From: Ectobacillus funiculus
Lineage (GTDB): Bacteria > Bacillota > Bacilli > Bacillales > Bacillaceae_G
Assembly: GCF_004138295.1 (NCBI RefSeq)
Contig: NZ_SCFM01000014.1
Location: 1-64,000, forward strand
Direction: 5' to 3'
Length of the DNA: 64,000 nt
Part shown: piece by piece, positions 1 through 7,994 of the stretch
How the letters are laid out: every line of letters starts with the position of its first letter
How positions within the stretch are numbered: position 1 is the first letter of the stretch
Notes under the pieces: generated by a model
What the model was told of the DNA's origin: nothing
What the model saw: only the letters and a program-made list of their open reading frames with translations
The model's database searches: none
Translations under genes and position numbers: made by a program

Positions 1-39
1 CTTTTGTATAATTCTTCCACTTTTAGTGTTGTTTTGCAA
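1..39 (-). CDS. possible start of a leftward gene cut by the window edge
   Basis: Reading leftward, a strong ribosome binding site (AGGAGG, complement of 50-55) lies 10 bases before a TTG codon at 39-37, followed by 13 open codons to the window edge. A leftward promoter-like pair lies upstream at 163-192. Too little protein is visible to assign a family. Confidence is low because the start is TTG and only 13 residues can be read. Confidence 0.3.
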   Translation of the reverse strand, partial: MQNNTKSGRIIQK

Positions 40-162
40 CCAGTCTTCACCTCCTTTTGAAATCATATTTCATCATTTTTGCGAACTTCCAGCAGCTTAT
101 TTGCAGCTGTTGTAACCTCCTTACATACAGTTTCATATTTATTGTTGGTTGAAAATGGATAA

Positions 163-192
163 ATTATAAGGGTGATTTGGAAAAAATGTCGA
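163..192 (-). promoter_or_regulatory. leftward sigma-A-like promoter
   Basis: On the minus strand TCGACA (192-187) is followed after 18 bases by TATAAT (168-163). It would transcribe toward the partial gene at the left edge. Inference from consensus match and position only. Confidence 0.4.
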
Positions 193-369
193 AATTACAG
201 GAACAATTTTAAAAGGAAAAGTTTTTCGTTGTATCGAATGTTACAATATCCCGTTTTTTGTAATATATGTAATATTTAGTTGGAGCAGCTGTTATCGACA
301 GTAGTGAAGAATGCTGTACATATTTGTTGCATGAGAAATTAGAAGGGGACGTGGGTAGGAGTTGATACG

Positions 370-894
370 ATGAAACGACTGATGATTACGCTAGGGGTTT
401 TAGCTTGTATGGCGATAGGATACGTTGCATTAAAGGAGCTGTTTATATATTATGGAAACCGCTCTCTTAGTGCGGCAGGTACTTTACATTCGCAAACAGT
501 GGATGAGAAGGAGTCGTCGCTGCAGTTCATTCGAACTACACATGAAAGCTTAAATGCATTCTTGAATTTTGGAAAAGCTGATTCGTATACAGAGGGAGAT
601 TGGAAGAATCTGAAGCAATGGTTTCAAGAGCAGGAGCCTGCATTAAAGGAATTCCCTACTTTGCTGCGAGATACAAAGCTAAAGAACGATACAACACGTG
701 CCTATGAAGCGCTTAAGTTAGGAGTAGATAAAAGCAATATACAGCTTGTTATATACGGTCATCGTATTTACCATGATTTAGATATTTTGGTGAACCAATA
801 CAGCCTTGAAACGAATATCTGGCATTATACAGAGTTCGAGAAGCAGGAAAACGTAAAAATAGTAGAAGGGGCAATCCAATCGGCTTCACAGTAA
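370..894 (+). CDS. membrane-anchored protein of unknown function
   Basis: A 174-residue protein that I do not recognise. Residues about 4-24 form one hydrophobic segment after MKR, so it is probably anchored in the membrane with the rest outside the cytoplasm. The remainder is mostly charged and helix-like, with no cysteines and no recognisable catalytic motif. The start is supported by GTAGGAG 7-10 bases before the ATG. It is monocistronic, followed by repeat copy 1 and a bidirectional terminator hairpin (989-1030). The 369 bases before it show no other rightward gene. Confidence 0.7.
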   Translation: MKRLMITLGVLACMAIGYVALKELFIYYGNRSLSAAGTLHSQTVDEKESSLQFIRTTHESLNAFLNFGKADSYTEGDWKNLKQWFQEQEPALKEFPTLLRDTKLKNDTTRAYEALKLGVDKSNIQLVIYGHRIYHDLDILVNQYSLETNIWHYTEFEKQENVKIVEGAIQSASQ

Positions 895-920
895 AAGCAT
901 GCTTGTCCTGCAGATAAATA

Positions 921-986
921 CACTGTATACCTAAAATTTCCGGCTACGTCGAATGATTGTTTTCTGGAAATTTTAGGTATACAGTG
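921..986 (-). repeat. dispersed repeat, copy 1 (5' half only, perfect palindrome)
   Basis: Minus-strand copy of the 5' hairpin half of the dispersed repeat. The two 21-base arms (921-941 and 966-986) are perfect reverse complements around a 24-base loop. In other copies the arms pair only partly. The loop keeps the family signature CATTCGACGTA when read on the minus strand. The terminator half is absent. Read leftward, it begins two bases after the T-tract of the hairpin at 989-1030. Confidence 0.85.
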
Positions 987-988
987 CT

Positions 989-1030
989 AAAAAGCTAGCA
1001 AAGGGCTTAGGCTTCTTTGTTAGCTTTTTT
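989..1030. terminator. bidirectional intrinsic terminator
   Basis: Stem AAAAAGCTAgCAAAG (989-1003) with CTTTGtTAGCTTTTT (1015-1029), one internal mismatch, T-tracts on both strands. It can end the rightward 370-894 transcript. Read leftward it is the hairpin directly in front of repeat copy 1. Confidence 0.75.
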
Positions 1031-1287
1031 CTGCTTACGTAGCAGCTAGTTTACTGTTTCTCAGTGTAAGCTGATAAAGCTGTGCAATAAACTCTCATAA
1101 ATCAGAATTTCGTTTATATACCTGGAATCTTTGGGTTTACTATCAAGAAAAGATTGTAGCAGTGTCAAAAAACCGACAAATTCTCCCGTTGATAAGGTTT
1201 TTCTTTATTTTTATTGTTCTGTTTGTTACTATACTTGGTAGCGAGCAAAACTGCAATGCGAACCTAATAGAGCTAAGGGGGACAAAC

Positions 1288-1512
1288 ATGCTAGAACAAA
1301 AAATGAGTGATATTAAAATGCCTGCTGATGCGATTATTCGAGTAGAGGAAATGAAGGGCGGCGTTGTTTTATCGGTAGAGATAGACGGCCGTGTTATCTA
1401 TACGATGGCATATGATCAGGATACGGACAGCTATGGCGAATTGTATGACCGTAACGACAAACGGGCACGGCAGGTACACCATGATCTAATGGGATGGCAG
1501 TTGCTTCATTAA
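1288..1512 (+). CDS. small protein of unknown function
   Basis: A 74-residue acidic protein, not recognised. The frame stays open upstream to a GTG at 1162, but that start lacks a ribosome binding site. The ATG at 1288 has TAAGGGGG six bases before it, so I use it. The C-terminal half (Y-D-Q-D-T-D-S-Y-G-E-L-Y-D) is rich in acidic and tyrosine residues. No signal peptide or cysteine is visible. If the longer 116-residue form were made, residues 9-29 would be a hydrophobic anchor. Confidence 0.55.
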   Translation: MLEQKMSDIKMPADAIIRVEEMKGGVVLSVEIDGRVIYTMAYDQDTDSYGELYDRNDKRARQVHHDLMGWQLLH

Positions 1513-1778
1513 AAGCAGATTCGTAATTGCCGGTATCATTTTTGGATGAGCATTCTCTATTATTCTTACAAGACAGAAAACCAGCTTGTTTACAAAGTGG
1601 TTTGACTCTATATCTTATTAGCCATATGAGAATAGTGGACAAGCCGTGTTTTTGGCTAGTAGACGATTTCTGATAGACAGAGCACTTTTGTTTTCTAAAC
1701 TGGTTGGCTCCTTTGCAATGAGTAGATATGTGGCAGTGGAACATACTCTCAGACCTATAAATACTATATTTTCTAAAG

Positions 1779-1815
1779 AAAAGACGCACGACTGACGCGT
1801 CTTTTCGCTTTTTTA
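1779..1815 (+). terminator. intrinsic terminator before repeat copy 2
   Basis: AAAAGACGC (1779-1787) pairs with GCGTCTTTT (1797-1805), followed by CGCTTTTTT. Repeat copy 2 starts at 1816 directly after the T-tract. Confidence 0.65.
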
Positions 1816-1943
1816 CACTTTAAGAAAGTAGAAATTTCTAGCTGGAAAACAACTCGACGTAGCGAGAAGTTTTAGAAATACAGTATCAGCGCCACTACGC
1901 CTTTGTCTGCGCCCAGGGGGACAGGGCTTGCCAATCGGCGAGA
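1816..1943 (+). repeat. dispersed repeat, copy 2
   Basis: Nearly full copy. The 5' arm CACTTTAAGAAAGTAGAAAT and CTCGACGTAGCGAGAA loop are recognisable. The 3' half (cgcctttgtctgcgcccag) is present, but the terminal hairpin is followed by AACACTCC instead of the T-tract, so its own terminator is probably inactive. The surrounding 1513-2016 stretch holds no convincing gene. Confidence 0.85.
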
Positions 1944-2016
1944 ACACTCCGACCTTTGACTAAAAGAAGTCTCCTTGCGGGAATGAAGCGTTAGCGTAGC
2001 GAGTAGGTGGGAGTGT

Positions 2017-2835
2017 TCAAAAAAGGGATTGATAAATCATGCGTGCTCCAATCATAATGAGCACAGCCCGCAAGATGTTTACGATTGTTTTTCCGCTTAA
2101 TTTCATATTGATATAGGCACCAAATCTCCCTCCTGCCCAAGCTCCTGGAACGAGGAGAAGTGCATATAGCCAAATGACATTTCCGAGCAGGATATGGGTA
2201 ATAGATCCTGTTACCGATGATAGAAAAACGACGAGCATGGATGTCGCGACTGCAATATGAGGAGGAAATGCAAATAAAAGCAGCATTGCAGGTACGAGCA
2301 GCGAGCCGCCCCCGACCCCAAATAAACCGGATATACAGCCGATGAGAAAGGAAAGAATAACAGCCGTGGCAGGGTGAAAGCCGTATTGCACTGTTTTCCC
2401 TTCTTCTGTGATAAAGCTTCTCGTAATGGCGCGTTTTTTTGAGAATGGAACAGACTTCAATTTTTCCTTTAGCATCAATAAAACAGAAACTGCAATCATA
2501 AATATTCCAAAGTACAGCGAGAAGGAATCCTGATTAAAAAATTGGTTTGCCCATGAGCCAACCATGCTTCCAGGTCCGCTTCCTAGAAAAAACAGCAGTC
2601 CGCTTTTATAATCTACACGCTTGTGCTTCATATAGCTCAGTGTAGAGGACAGTCCTGTAAATACGACTGTTACGATAGATGTGCCTACTGCAAGTTGTGG
2701 GGACACATTGGGAAGGTGCAATAAAGCTCCTAGGCCGGTAAGCAAGGGAACAATCACAATCCCGCCACCTAGGCCCACAAGGCTCCCAATTGTGCCTGCA
2801 ATAAATCCAACAATAAGTAATATGATATATTCCAA
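2017..2835 (-). CDS. TauE/SafE (TSUP) family membrane transporter
   Basis: A 272-residue polytopic membrane protein of the TSUP family, whose members are proposed to export sulfite, sulfoacetate or related organosulfur anions. The hallmark duplicated structure is visible: an N-terminal half with GSLVGLGGGIVIVPLL at about 17-32 and a C-terminal half repeating it as SGLFGVGGGSLLVPAML at about 167-183. Each glycine-rich loop precedes a run of hydrophobic helices. The start is TTG at 2835 with GAGGAG nine bases before it. It stands alone, convergent with repeat copy 2, so the substrate cannot be inferred from neighbours. Confidence 0.85.
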   Translation of the reverse strand: MEYIILLIVGFIAGTIGSLVGLGGGIVIVPLLTGLGALLHLPNVSPQLAVGTSIVTVVFTGLSSTLSYMKHKRVDYKSGLLFFLGSGPGSMVGSWANQFFNQDSFSLYFGIFMIAVSVLLMLKEKLKSVPFSKKRAITRSFITEEGKTVQYGFHPATAVILSFLIGCISGLFGVGGGSLLVPAMLLLFAFPPHIAVATSMLVVFLSSVTGSITHILLGNVIWLYALLLVPGAWAGGRFGAYINMKLSGKTIVNILRAVLIMIGARMIYQSLF

Positions 2836-3122
2836 GGTACACAGCTCCTCTATGTATGGGGTATAAAATTAGTATACACTTTATTTAATGTAAGAGAGGA
2901 AAGGATTTTCAGTGCATGTTGTGTTGTAACTTGTTATAATTTTCCTGTTCTCAAATCAACATAAATGCTGAAATTTGGTGGATGTAGAAGTGAAACAGTC
3001 TGCAGCAACCATTCGGTGTTTCAATATTCAAACGGCACCTAATTAGATCAGCAAATTAGCAATATAGCTGAGGCGGCAGCAAAGAAATTTAAGATGGAAA
3101 TAGGATTCTAAAAAGAAAGGAG

Positions 3123-3242
3123 GTGAATCCTGCTATAAAAACATACAAAAGCATAGAGGCATCATTTAAAAACTTCACGAACGATTAGCGTGCAAGTGGT
3201 GAAATCGAATTCGTAGAAGCAGGAAATGATCTAACGGTTTGA
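3123..3242 (+). pseudogene. decayed small gene remnants of unknown family
   Basis: A strong ribosome binding site (AAAGGAGG) overlaps a GTG at 3123. The following frame reads M-N-P-A-I-K-T-Y-K-S-I-E, hits a TAG at 3186-3188, then continues in the same frame (ASGEIEFVEAGNDLTV) to TGA at 3242. A second coding-like stretch just upstream (about 3043-3111, ending KKFKMEIGF, stop at 3109) also follows an in-frame stop. Together they look like two small adjacent genes decayed by point stops. Family unknown. The preceding 2836-3040 otherwise holds only a TATAAT-like box at 2935. Confidence 0.35.
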
Positions 3243-3294
3243 TTTGTTTATGTTTTTAGTAGCAGCGAACAGGAACATGGATGAGGGTAAGGTC

Positions 3295-4059
3295 ATGATA
3301 AAAAATAAAATTCACACTTTATATCCTTCTTTTACGAAATCAGAACAAAAGGTTGCAAATGCAATCCTGCAACATGGGAAACAAACTATTTATTTTTCAG
3401 TGACAGAGCTTGCTGAGGCTGCGGATGTGGGAGAGGCGACAATACTACGTTTTTGCCGAAAACTTGGGTATAAGGGATATCAGGAATTTAAGCTTACGTT
3501 AGCAAAAGAGCCATCCGATGAAGCTGGGCATGGAGGGGAAGAGAAGTCAGATGTGATACAAAGATTATTACACGGCTATGCGGAAAGTCTCGAGGATAGT
3601 TCCCGCTTTTTAAATCGTGAAGTTTTAACTGCAGCGGTGAATGCTTTGTTTCGTGCCCGCTCTGTACATATATTTGGGACAGGATTATCGGGAGTTACCG
3701 CTGTTGATATGAAATACCGATTTTGGATGGCGCGCAAGCATGCTGATGCAGCAACCGATTACCATGCACAGAGAATGACTGCAGGAGCGTTGACAGAAGG
3801 GGATGTCGTCATCGCTATTTCAATTACTGGAAACGAAACAGAGATGGCACAGGCGTTGCAGGAAGCAAAACGGAATGGGGCTATTATTCTTGCTATTACA
3901 CACTATGCCGATTCTGTCGTTACACAAGCTGCAGATTATGTGCTATTCACAACTGGCGCAGAAACGTTTGCTGGCGCCAAGCTCTCTCAATTATTTATTG
4001 CGGATTGTTTATGTGAGGGAATTGCTCTACAAGAAAAAGAATCATCCGATAATGGATGA
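3295..4059 (+). CDS. MurR/RpiR family transcriptional regulator with SIS domain
   Basis: A 254-residue regulator. Residues about 1-75 form the RpiR-type helix-turn-helix (FSVTELAEAADVGEATILRF then CRKLGYKGYQEFK). Residues about 105-235 form a SIS sugar-phosphate isomerase-like domain (IFGTGLSGVTA, then VVIAISITGNETEM), which in this family senses phosphosugars. The frame is open back to TTG 3244, but the ATG at 3295 has GAGGGTAAGG six bases upstream and matches the usual family N-terminus. No sugar operon is adjacent, so the effector is unknown. Its stop codon lies inside a terminator hairpin shared with the convergent phosphate transporter. Confidence 0.85.
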   Translation: MIKNKIHTLYPSFTKSEQKVANAILQHGKQTIYFSVTELAEAADVGEATILRFCRKLGYKGYQEFKLTLAKEPSDEAGHGGEEKSDVIQRLLHGYAESLEDSSRFLNREVLTAAVNALFRARSVHIFGTGLSGVTAVDMKYRFWMARKHADAATDYHAQRMTAGALTEGDVVIAISITGNETEMAQALQEAKRNGAIILAITHYADSVVTQAADYVLFTTGAETFAGAKLSQLFIADCLCEGIALQEKESSDNG

Positions 4060-4070
4060 TTCTTTTTCTT
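4031..4070. terminator. bidirectional terminator between convergent genes
   Basis: A perfect 17-bp stem (4031-4047 with 4054-4070, core AAAAAGAATCATCC) with a 6-base loop. It has A/T tracts on both flanks, serving the regulator on the plus strand and the phosphate transporter on the minus strand. It overlaps the last codons and TGA of the regulator. Confidence 0.9.
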
Positions 4071-4071
4071 G

Positions 4072-5070
4072 TTAGAAAATTAAATTTAATAGTAAGTACA
4101 TAATAGCTGCGAGTGAAGCGGAAATAGGCAAGGTAATGAACCATGTAATTAACATGCGCTGCGCTGTTCCCCATTTTACACCTTTTACACGGTGAGCAGA
4201 ACCTACCCCTAAAATAGAGGATGTAATTACGTGGGTTGTACTTACCGGTAAGTGAATATACGTAGCCCCAAAAATGATAGCAGCTGATGTTAAGTCTGCG
4301 GCAGCGCCGTTTACAGGGCGAATTTTCATAATACGACCGCCAACGGTTTTGATAATTTTCCAACCGCCAATTGATGTACCGAGACCCATAGCAATTGCAC
4401 AGGAAATCTGTACCCAGATTGGGATATCCGTTGTGGTAAGATAGTTATTGGAAATTAGAGCCATTGTAATAATCCCCATTGCCTTTTGGGCGTCATTCGT
4501 ACCATGTGTATAAGATTGTAAAGCTGCCGTGAAAATTTGGAAAATCCGGAAGCCTTTATTTGTTTTTGCTAAGTTGTAGTTCTTAAAAATAAGCTTGAAA
4601 ATTGAGTACACAATATATCCAGCTATAAATGCAAGAACCGGGGAAATAATAAGGGATTCAATAATTTTTAGAAATCCTTGATAATTAAGCGCTCCAAATC
4701 CTGCGGCAGCAATGGCTGCACCTGCGATCGAGCCGATGATGGCATGGGAGGAGCTGCTTGGAATACCGTAGTACCATGTGATTAAGTTCCATGCAATGGC
4801 TGCAATTAAGGCAGCTAGTATTACCACTGACCCGTTTTCCAGCTTAAATGGATCAACAATATCCTTTGTAATCGTTTTTGCCACACCTGTGAACGTCATG
4901 GCACCGAGGAAGTTCATCGCAGCTGCTAGTATAATCGCCTGTCGCGGCTTTAATGCTTTTGTAGAAACGGCAGTGGCAATCGCATTTGCTGTATCATGAA
5001 AGCCGTTGATGAAATCAAAGGCTAACGCACCAATGACAACTAAAATAGTTAAAATTAAAAATGTATCCAT
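4072..5070 (-). CDS. pit: PiT family inorganic phosphate transporter
   Basis: A 332-residue integral membrane protein of the PiT family (low-affinity phosphate uptake driven by a cation gradient, metal-phosphate as substrate). The two PiT signature repeats are visible: FINGFHDTANAIATAVSTKA at about residues 20-39, and GTNDAQKAMGIITMAL in the second half. Both contain the G-x-N/H-D core. Further hydrophobic segments cover most of the length (family members are about 330-500 residues). It follows the DUF47 gene by 17 bases in the same direction, the usual pairing for phosphate-specific PiT systems. Confidence 0.93.
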   Translation of the reverse strand: MDTFLILTILVVIGALAFDFINGFHDTANAIATAVSTKALKPRQAIILAAAMNFLGAMTFTGVAKTITKDIVDPFKLENGSVVILAALIAAIAWNLITWYYGIPSSSSHAIIGSIAGAAIAAAGFGALNYQGFLKIIESLIISPVLAFIAGYIVYSIFKLIFKNYNLAKTNKGFRIFQIFTAALQSYTHGTNDAQKAMGIITMALISNNYLTTTDIPIWVQISCAIAMGLGTSIGGWKIIKTVGGRIMKIRPVNGAAADLTSAAIIFGATYIHLPVSTTHVITSSILGVGSAHRVKGVKWGTAQRMLITWFITLPISASLAAIMYLLLNLIF

Positions 5071-5087
5071 TGTTATGCCATTACCCC

Positions 5088-5708
5088 TTATGCGTTTTTC
5101 ATAATAATTGTTTCTAATACATTTGCCACACCTTGACAGCTGTCAGCAATTTCTTCAAGATTCTCGTAGATTTCTTTGTATTGAATAATTTTAATTGGGT
5201 CCTTTTCTCGTGAGAACAAATGCTTAATGGAATGTCTTAAAATGTCATCACAAGTGGACTCATGGTCCTTGATTTTAATCGCATTTGTGCGAATATCGAG
5301 CAATTTTTTGTTAGATAGAAGTTCAATCGCAGTTGCGATTTCATTTGCACAGGCATGAATTTCGTTTACAAATTTTTGTATGTATTCATCCGCTTGTGTG
5401 ATGGAGTACATATCAAATAAAGCAGCTGAGTGTTCTAGACCATCTAATACATCGTCCATACTCATTGCCAACTGTAAAATATCTTCACGTTCAATGGGTG
5501 TAATAAATGCTTTGTTTAATTCCATAATCAGCTCATGCATATAAGAGTCGCCTTTTGTTTCATACTCCTTCATACGAATGGATAATTCCTTTAAATCACT
5601 TGCGTTTTTAATTTCGTGATCGGCTAGAAATTGTGCACTCTCTTTTATGGTTTCTGAAATATTTGAAAGCATCTCAGAAAACTTATCTTTCTTTGCTTTG
5701 AAAACCAT
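5088..5708 (-). CDS. DUF47 (PhoU-like) partner of the phosphate transporter
   Basis: A 206-residue, mostly helical soluble protein of the DUF47/PhoU-like family, related to B. subtilis YkaA. These are usually co-encoded with PiT transporters and thought to modulate them. The frame extends 14 codons further upstream, but the ATG at 5708 has GGAGGT eight bases before it and begins MVFKAKKDKFSEML, the family start. Acidic/histidine motifs E-x-x-x-D (EYETKGD; KIKDHESTCDDI) that bind metal in PhoU folds are visible. First gene of a two-gene leftward operon. Confidence 0.9.
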   Translation of the reverse strand: MVFKAKKDKFSEMLSNISETIKESAQFLADHEIKNASDLKELSIRMKEYETKGDSYMHELIMELNKAFITPIEREDILQLAMSMDDVLDGLEHSAALFDMYSITQADEYIQKFVNEIHACANEIATAIELLSNKKLLDIRTNAIKIKDHESTCDDILRHSIKHLFSREKDPIKIIQYKEIYENLEEIADSCQGVANVLETIIMKNA

Positions 5709-5963
5709 CCTTGTTACCTCCACCAAAAGTAATATATAAGACACACACAACTCGGATTGTATCAGAAAAATGTCGAAAACTAAAACATTTTATCGTAATT
5801 TTTACAAACTCTTAACATTGTTGCTGTTGTTTAGTTATTAAAGTACATGATGAATTTACAAAACCTTGAAACTTATTGTATAGGATGCACAATTTAGATA
5901 GAAGTATGAAATAGTACCTTTGTTTGGTAAGATAAAGAAAATGCTGAAAAGGATTGTTTTGCT

Positions 5964-6812
5964 ATGATTTCAATAGGATTAACTGGCTGGGGCGACCACG
6001 AATCTTTATATTCTGACAAACAAGCAGCAAAGCAAAAGCTGCGTACGTACAGTCGTCATTTTTCGGTGGTCGAGGTAGATAGCTCCTTTTACGCGATGCA
6101 GCCGACTCGCAATTATCATAAGTGGATTGAAGAAACACCAGCTGATTTTTCATTTGTAGTTAAGGCATATCAAGGGATGACAGGGCATATGCGAGGGGAC
6201 ATTCCATTTACAGATGCAGAAGAGATGTTTACAGTCTTTAAACAGTCCATTGTGCCGCTGCAGGAAGCAGGAAAACTACGCATGGTGTTATTTCAATACC
6301 CGCCTTGGTTTGATTGTCAGAAGAAGCATGTAGAGTTGCTGCGTTATACGAAGGAGCGTATGAATGACATTCCATGCTCCATTGAGTTTCGGAATCAATC
6401 CTGGTTTGAGCCGCAAATGTGTGACAGAACGCTTGCATTTTTAGAGCAAGGGAAGTGGATTCATACGATTTGTGATGAACCCCAAGCGGGAGTCGGTTCC
6501 GTACCAGTTGTTTTGCAAGCGACTAGTCGTGAGGCAGCGCTTATTCGTCTGCACGGACGTAACATTCATGGCTGGAGCAATACAGGTTTGCCAAATTGGA
6601 GGGCAGTCCGCTGTTTATACCGCTACAATCAGGAGGAGTTATTAGAATGGGCAGAGAGACTGCGATGGCTACAAGAACAGACGAAGCAAATCTATGTTTT
6701 ATTTAATAATAACTCTGGCGGTGATGCTGCTGATAATGCGAAACAGCTGATGAAGCTGTTAGGGGTGGAGGAGCCACAGAAGGATTCAGAGCAAATGCGT
6801 TTATTTGATTGA
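5964..6812 (+). CDS. DUF72 family protein (YunF-like)
   Basis: A 282-residue DUF72 protein with a predicted TIM-barrel-like fold. The N-terminus ISIGLTGWGDHESLY and the segment VVEVDSSFYAMQP are typical, as are FSFVVKAYQGMTGH, SIEFRNQSW and the C-terminal IYVLFNNNSGGDAADNA. The fold resembles endonuclease IV/xylose isomerase barrels, but the reaction is not known. The ATG has AAAAGGA ten bases upstream. Single gene, ended by the hairpin at 6837-6880. Confidence 0.85.
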   Translation: MISIGLTGWGDHESLYSDKQAAKQKLRTYSRHFSVVEVDSSFYAMQPTRNYHKWIEETPADFSFVVKAYQGMTGHMRGDIPFTDAEEMFTVFKQSIVPLQEAGKLRMVLFQYPPWFDCQKKHVELLRYTKERMNDIPCSIEFRNQSWFEPQMCDRTLAFLEQGKWIHTICDEPQAGVGSVPVVLQATSREAALIRLHGRNIHGWSNTGLPNWRAVRCLYRYNQEELLEWAERLRWLQEQTKQIYVLFNNNSGGDAADNAKQLMKLLGVEEPQKDSEQMRLFD

Positions 6813-6836
6813 GGGAGAAGGAAGTGGAGAAAGAAG

Positions 6837-6880
6837 AAAAACGCTGTACAAACAGGGGGGATGCGCAGCGTTTTTCTCAT
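6837..6880 (+). terminator. intrinsic terminator of the DUF72 gene
   Basis: GAAAAACGCTG (6837-6847) pairs with CAGCGTTTTTC (6867-6877), a perfect 11-bp stem with a 19-base loop and a T-rich end. Confidence 0.8.
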
Positions 6881-6923
6881 ATACATATAGGGGGTGAACC
6901 CCATTTAAGCTTCTTGTTAATAA

Positions 6924-6938
6924 TGATAACCATTATCA
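6924..6938. promoter_or_regulatory. Fur box upstream of a small gene
   Basis: TGATAACCATTATCA matches the 7-1-7 Bacillus Fur consensus (TGATAATNATTATCA) at 14 of 15 positions. It lies 43 bases before the start of the 74-residue gene at 6981, which would therefore be iron-repressed. Confidence 0.8.
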
Positions 6939-6980
6939 ATTAAAACGTCAACAGATTTATGGAAAACGGAGGGAGATGCG

Positions 6981-7205
6981 TTGAGACAGCAGGAACAGAT
7001 TTATCATGAGATGCTTCATGCCTTACATGAGGCAAGAGACAGCCTTACATTCGCAAGCTTGTATGAGCATCTGCTGAGAAAAGGGATTATTGAGGATACT
7101 CGTGATGATCGTAAGCTTGTGGTCAGTGTGATGAGGCAGCTTGAGAGGGAGGGGAACGGTGTAGTTTCATTAATATGTCCAATCAAAAAAAATAAAGAGC
7201 AGTGA
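6981..7205 (+). CDS. small Fur-boxed protein, winged-helix-like, unknown
   Basis: A 74-residue protein, not recognised. Start is TTG at 6981 with CGGAGGGAG 6-8 bases before it. The pattern (SLTFASLYEHLLRKGII then RKLVVSVMRQLEREGNGVV) alternates helices and resembles a small winged-helix fold, ending in a lysine-rich tail. The Fur box 43 bases upstream implies production under iron limitation. It is not obviously one of the B. subtilis Fbp proteins. The last codons overlap a hairpin that acts on the other strand. Confidence 0.65.
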   Translation: MRQQEQIYHEMLHALHEARDSLTFASLYEHLLRKGIIEDTRDDRKLVVSVMRQLEREGNGVVSLICPIKKNKEQ

Positions 7206-7218
7206 GCTGCTCTTTATT
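7191..7218 (-). terminator. leftward intrinsic terminator for the recombinase gene
   Basis: A perfect 12-bp stem (AATAAAGAGCAG, 7191-7202, with 7207-7218) with a 4-base loop. Read on the minus strand it is followed by eight T residues, so it terminates leftward transcription from the 7407-7955 gene. The stem overlaps the stop of the rightward 74-residue gene. Confidence 0.7.
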
Positions 7219-7285
7219 CAAAAGAATGACGAAAGTATAGTTAAAAATATCGGTTTGCAGCAGTAACGGCAAAGCCGCTTCTTTA

Positions 7286-7409
7286 CAACGTAAGGTATAA
7301 ATCTCCAGATAGAAGCTAATTCGGCGCAGCAGAAAACTTTAGAACAAACTGTAAGTGCAGCTACGTTCCTGACGTCACCTAACGGCTCGTCAACCGGAGC
7401 GTTTTTTTA
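7286..7409 (+). repeat. dispersed repeat, copy 3 (diverged)
   Basis: Diverged copy. CAACGTAAGGTATAAATCTC then TAATTCGGCGCAGCAG and CGCCTAACGG-like 3' half (acctaacggctcgtcaa) align to the family. It ends in GCGTTTTTTTAA, and its last bases contain the stop codon of the leftward recombinase gene. It belongs to the short 3' subtype seen also in copies 8 and 11. Confidence 0.75.
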
Positions 7410-7955
7410 AGCAATGCCAAGATATTTTAATGTTTTTGCAGGTGTACTATGATTAAAAAAGTGCTGTAAAAAAGCAATATCTACACCTGCTTTATAGGCA
7501 CAATAGCCCCATGTTTTTCGCAACGTATGGGAACTTATACCCTCTAACCCGGCTTCTTTTGCTGCTTTATTCAGGATAAACCATGCATGCTGCCGGGTAA
7601 TCGGTCTTGTTCCTTTTTGTGACTTTAGGAGCGGCTCACTCGGCTTAGAATTCTGTCGCTCTGTTATATAAGCTGAGATAGCTTCTTGCAGCTCGGAGTT
7701 AATTGAGAACCATTTATGTTTTGTCGTTCTATCATTTTGAAATAAAATAGAGTTACGTACATGTCCCCTTTCATCCATTACGTCTGCTACTTTTAGCTGT
7801 AGAAGCTCACTTACTTTTAATCCGGAGTTTACAGCTAAACTAAACAGCAAAGCATCGCGTCTGGACGATTGTAAAAGGATTTGCTTTATGTGATGCAATT
7901 GCTGTTGATCTTGAATCGGTTGACCCATTTGTTTCACGTATGACACCTTCCTCAT
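7407..7955 (-). CDS. small tyrosine-type recombinase/integrase
   Basis: A 182-residue protein comprising essentially only the catalytic domain of a tyrosine recombinase. Visible active-site residues: H143-x-x-R146 (SSHTLRKTWGYCAYKAG), H169 (FFNHS) and the nucleophile Y178 near the end (KTLKYLGIA). The first catalytic arginine position (normally G-L-R-x-x-E/D-L) reads G45-L46-K47-V-S-E-L-L, a lysine. No core-binding N-terminal domain is present. The ATG at 7955 has no good ribosome binding site. GTG at 7937 has GAGGAAGG eight bases upstream and may be the true start. Repeat copies 3 and 4 bracket it in direct orientation. Confidence 0.85.
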   Translation of the reverse strand: MRKVSYVKQMGQPIQDQQQLHHIKQILLQSSRRDALLFSLAVNSGLKVSELLQLKVADVMDERGHVRNSILFQNDRTTKHKWFSINSELQEAISAYITERQNSKPSEPLLKSQKGTRPITRQHAWFILNKAAKEAGLEGISSHTLRKTWGYCAYKAGVDIAFLQHFFNHSTPAKTLKYLGIA

Positions 7956-7994
7956 GGAACAAGTAAACGAAGAGGGAAGAATCCCTGATTTTCA

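Noticed and set aside
47-136. 29-residue leftward frame ending at the ribosome binding site of the left-edge gene
   Set aside because: No ribosome binding site of its own and no recognisable leader-peptide features.
1394-1789. 131-residue minus-strand open frame
   Set aside because: No ribosome binding site, biased composition, and it overlaps the better supported 1288-1512 gene on the other strand.
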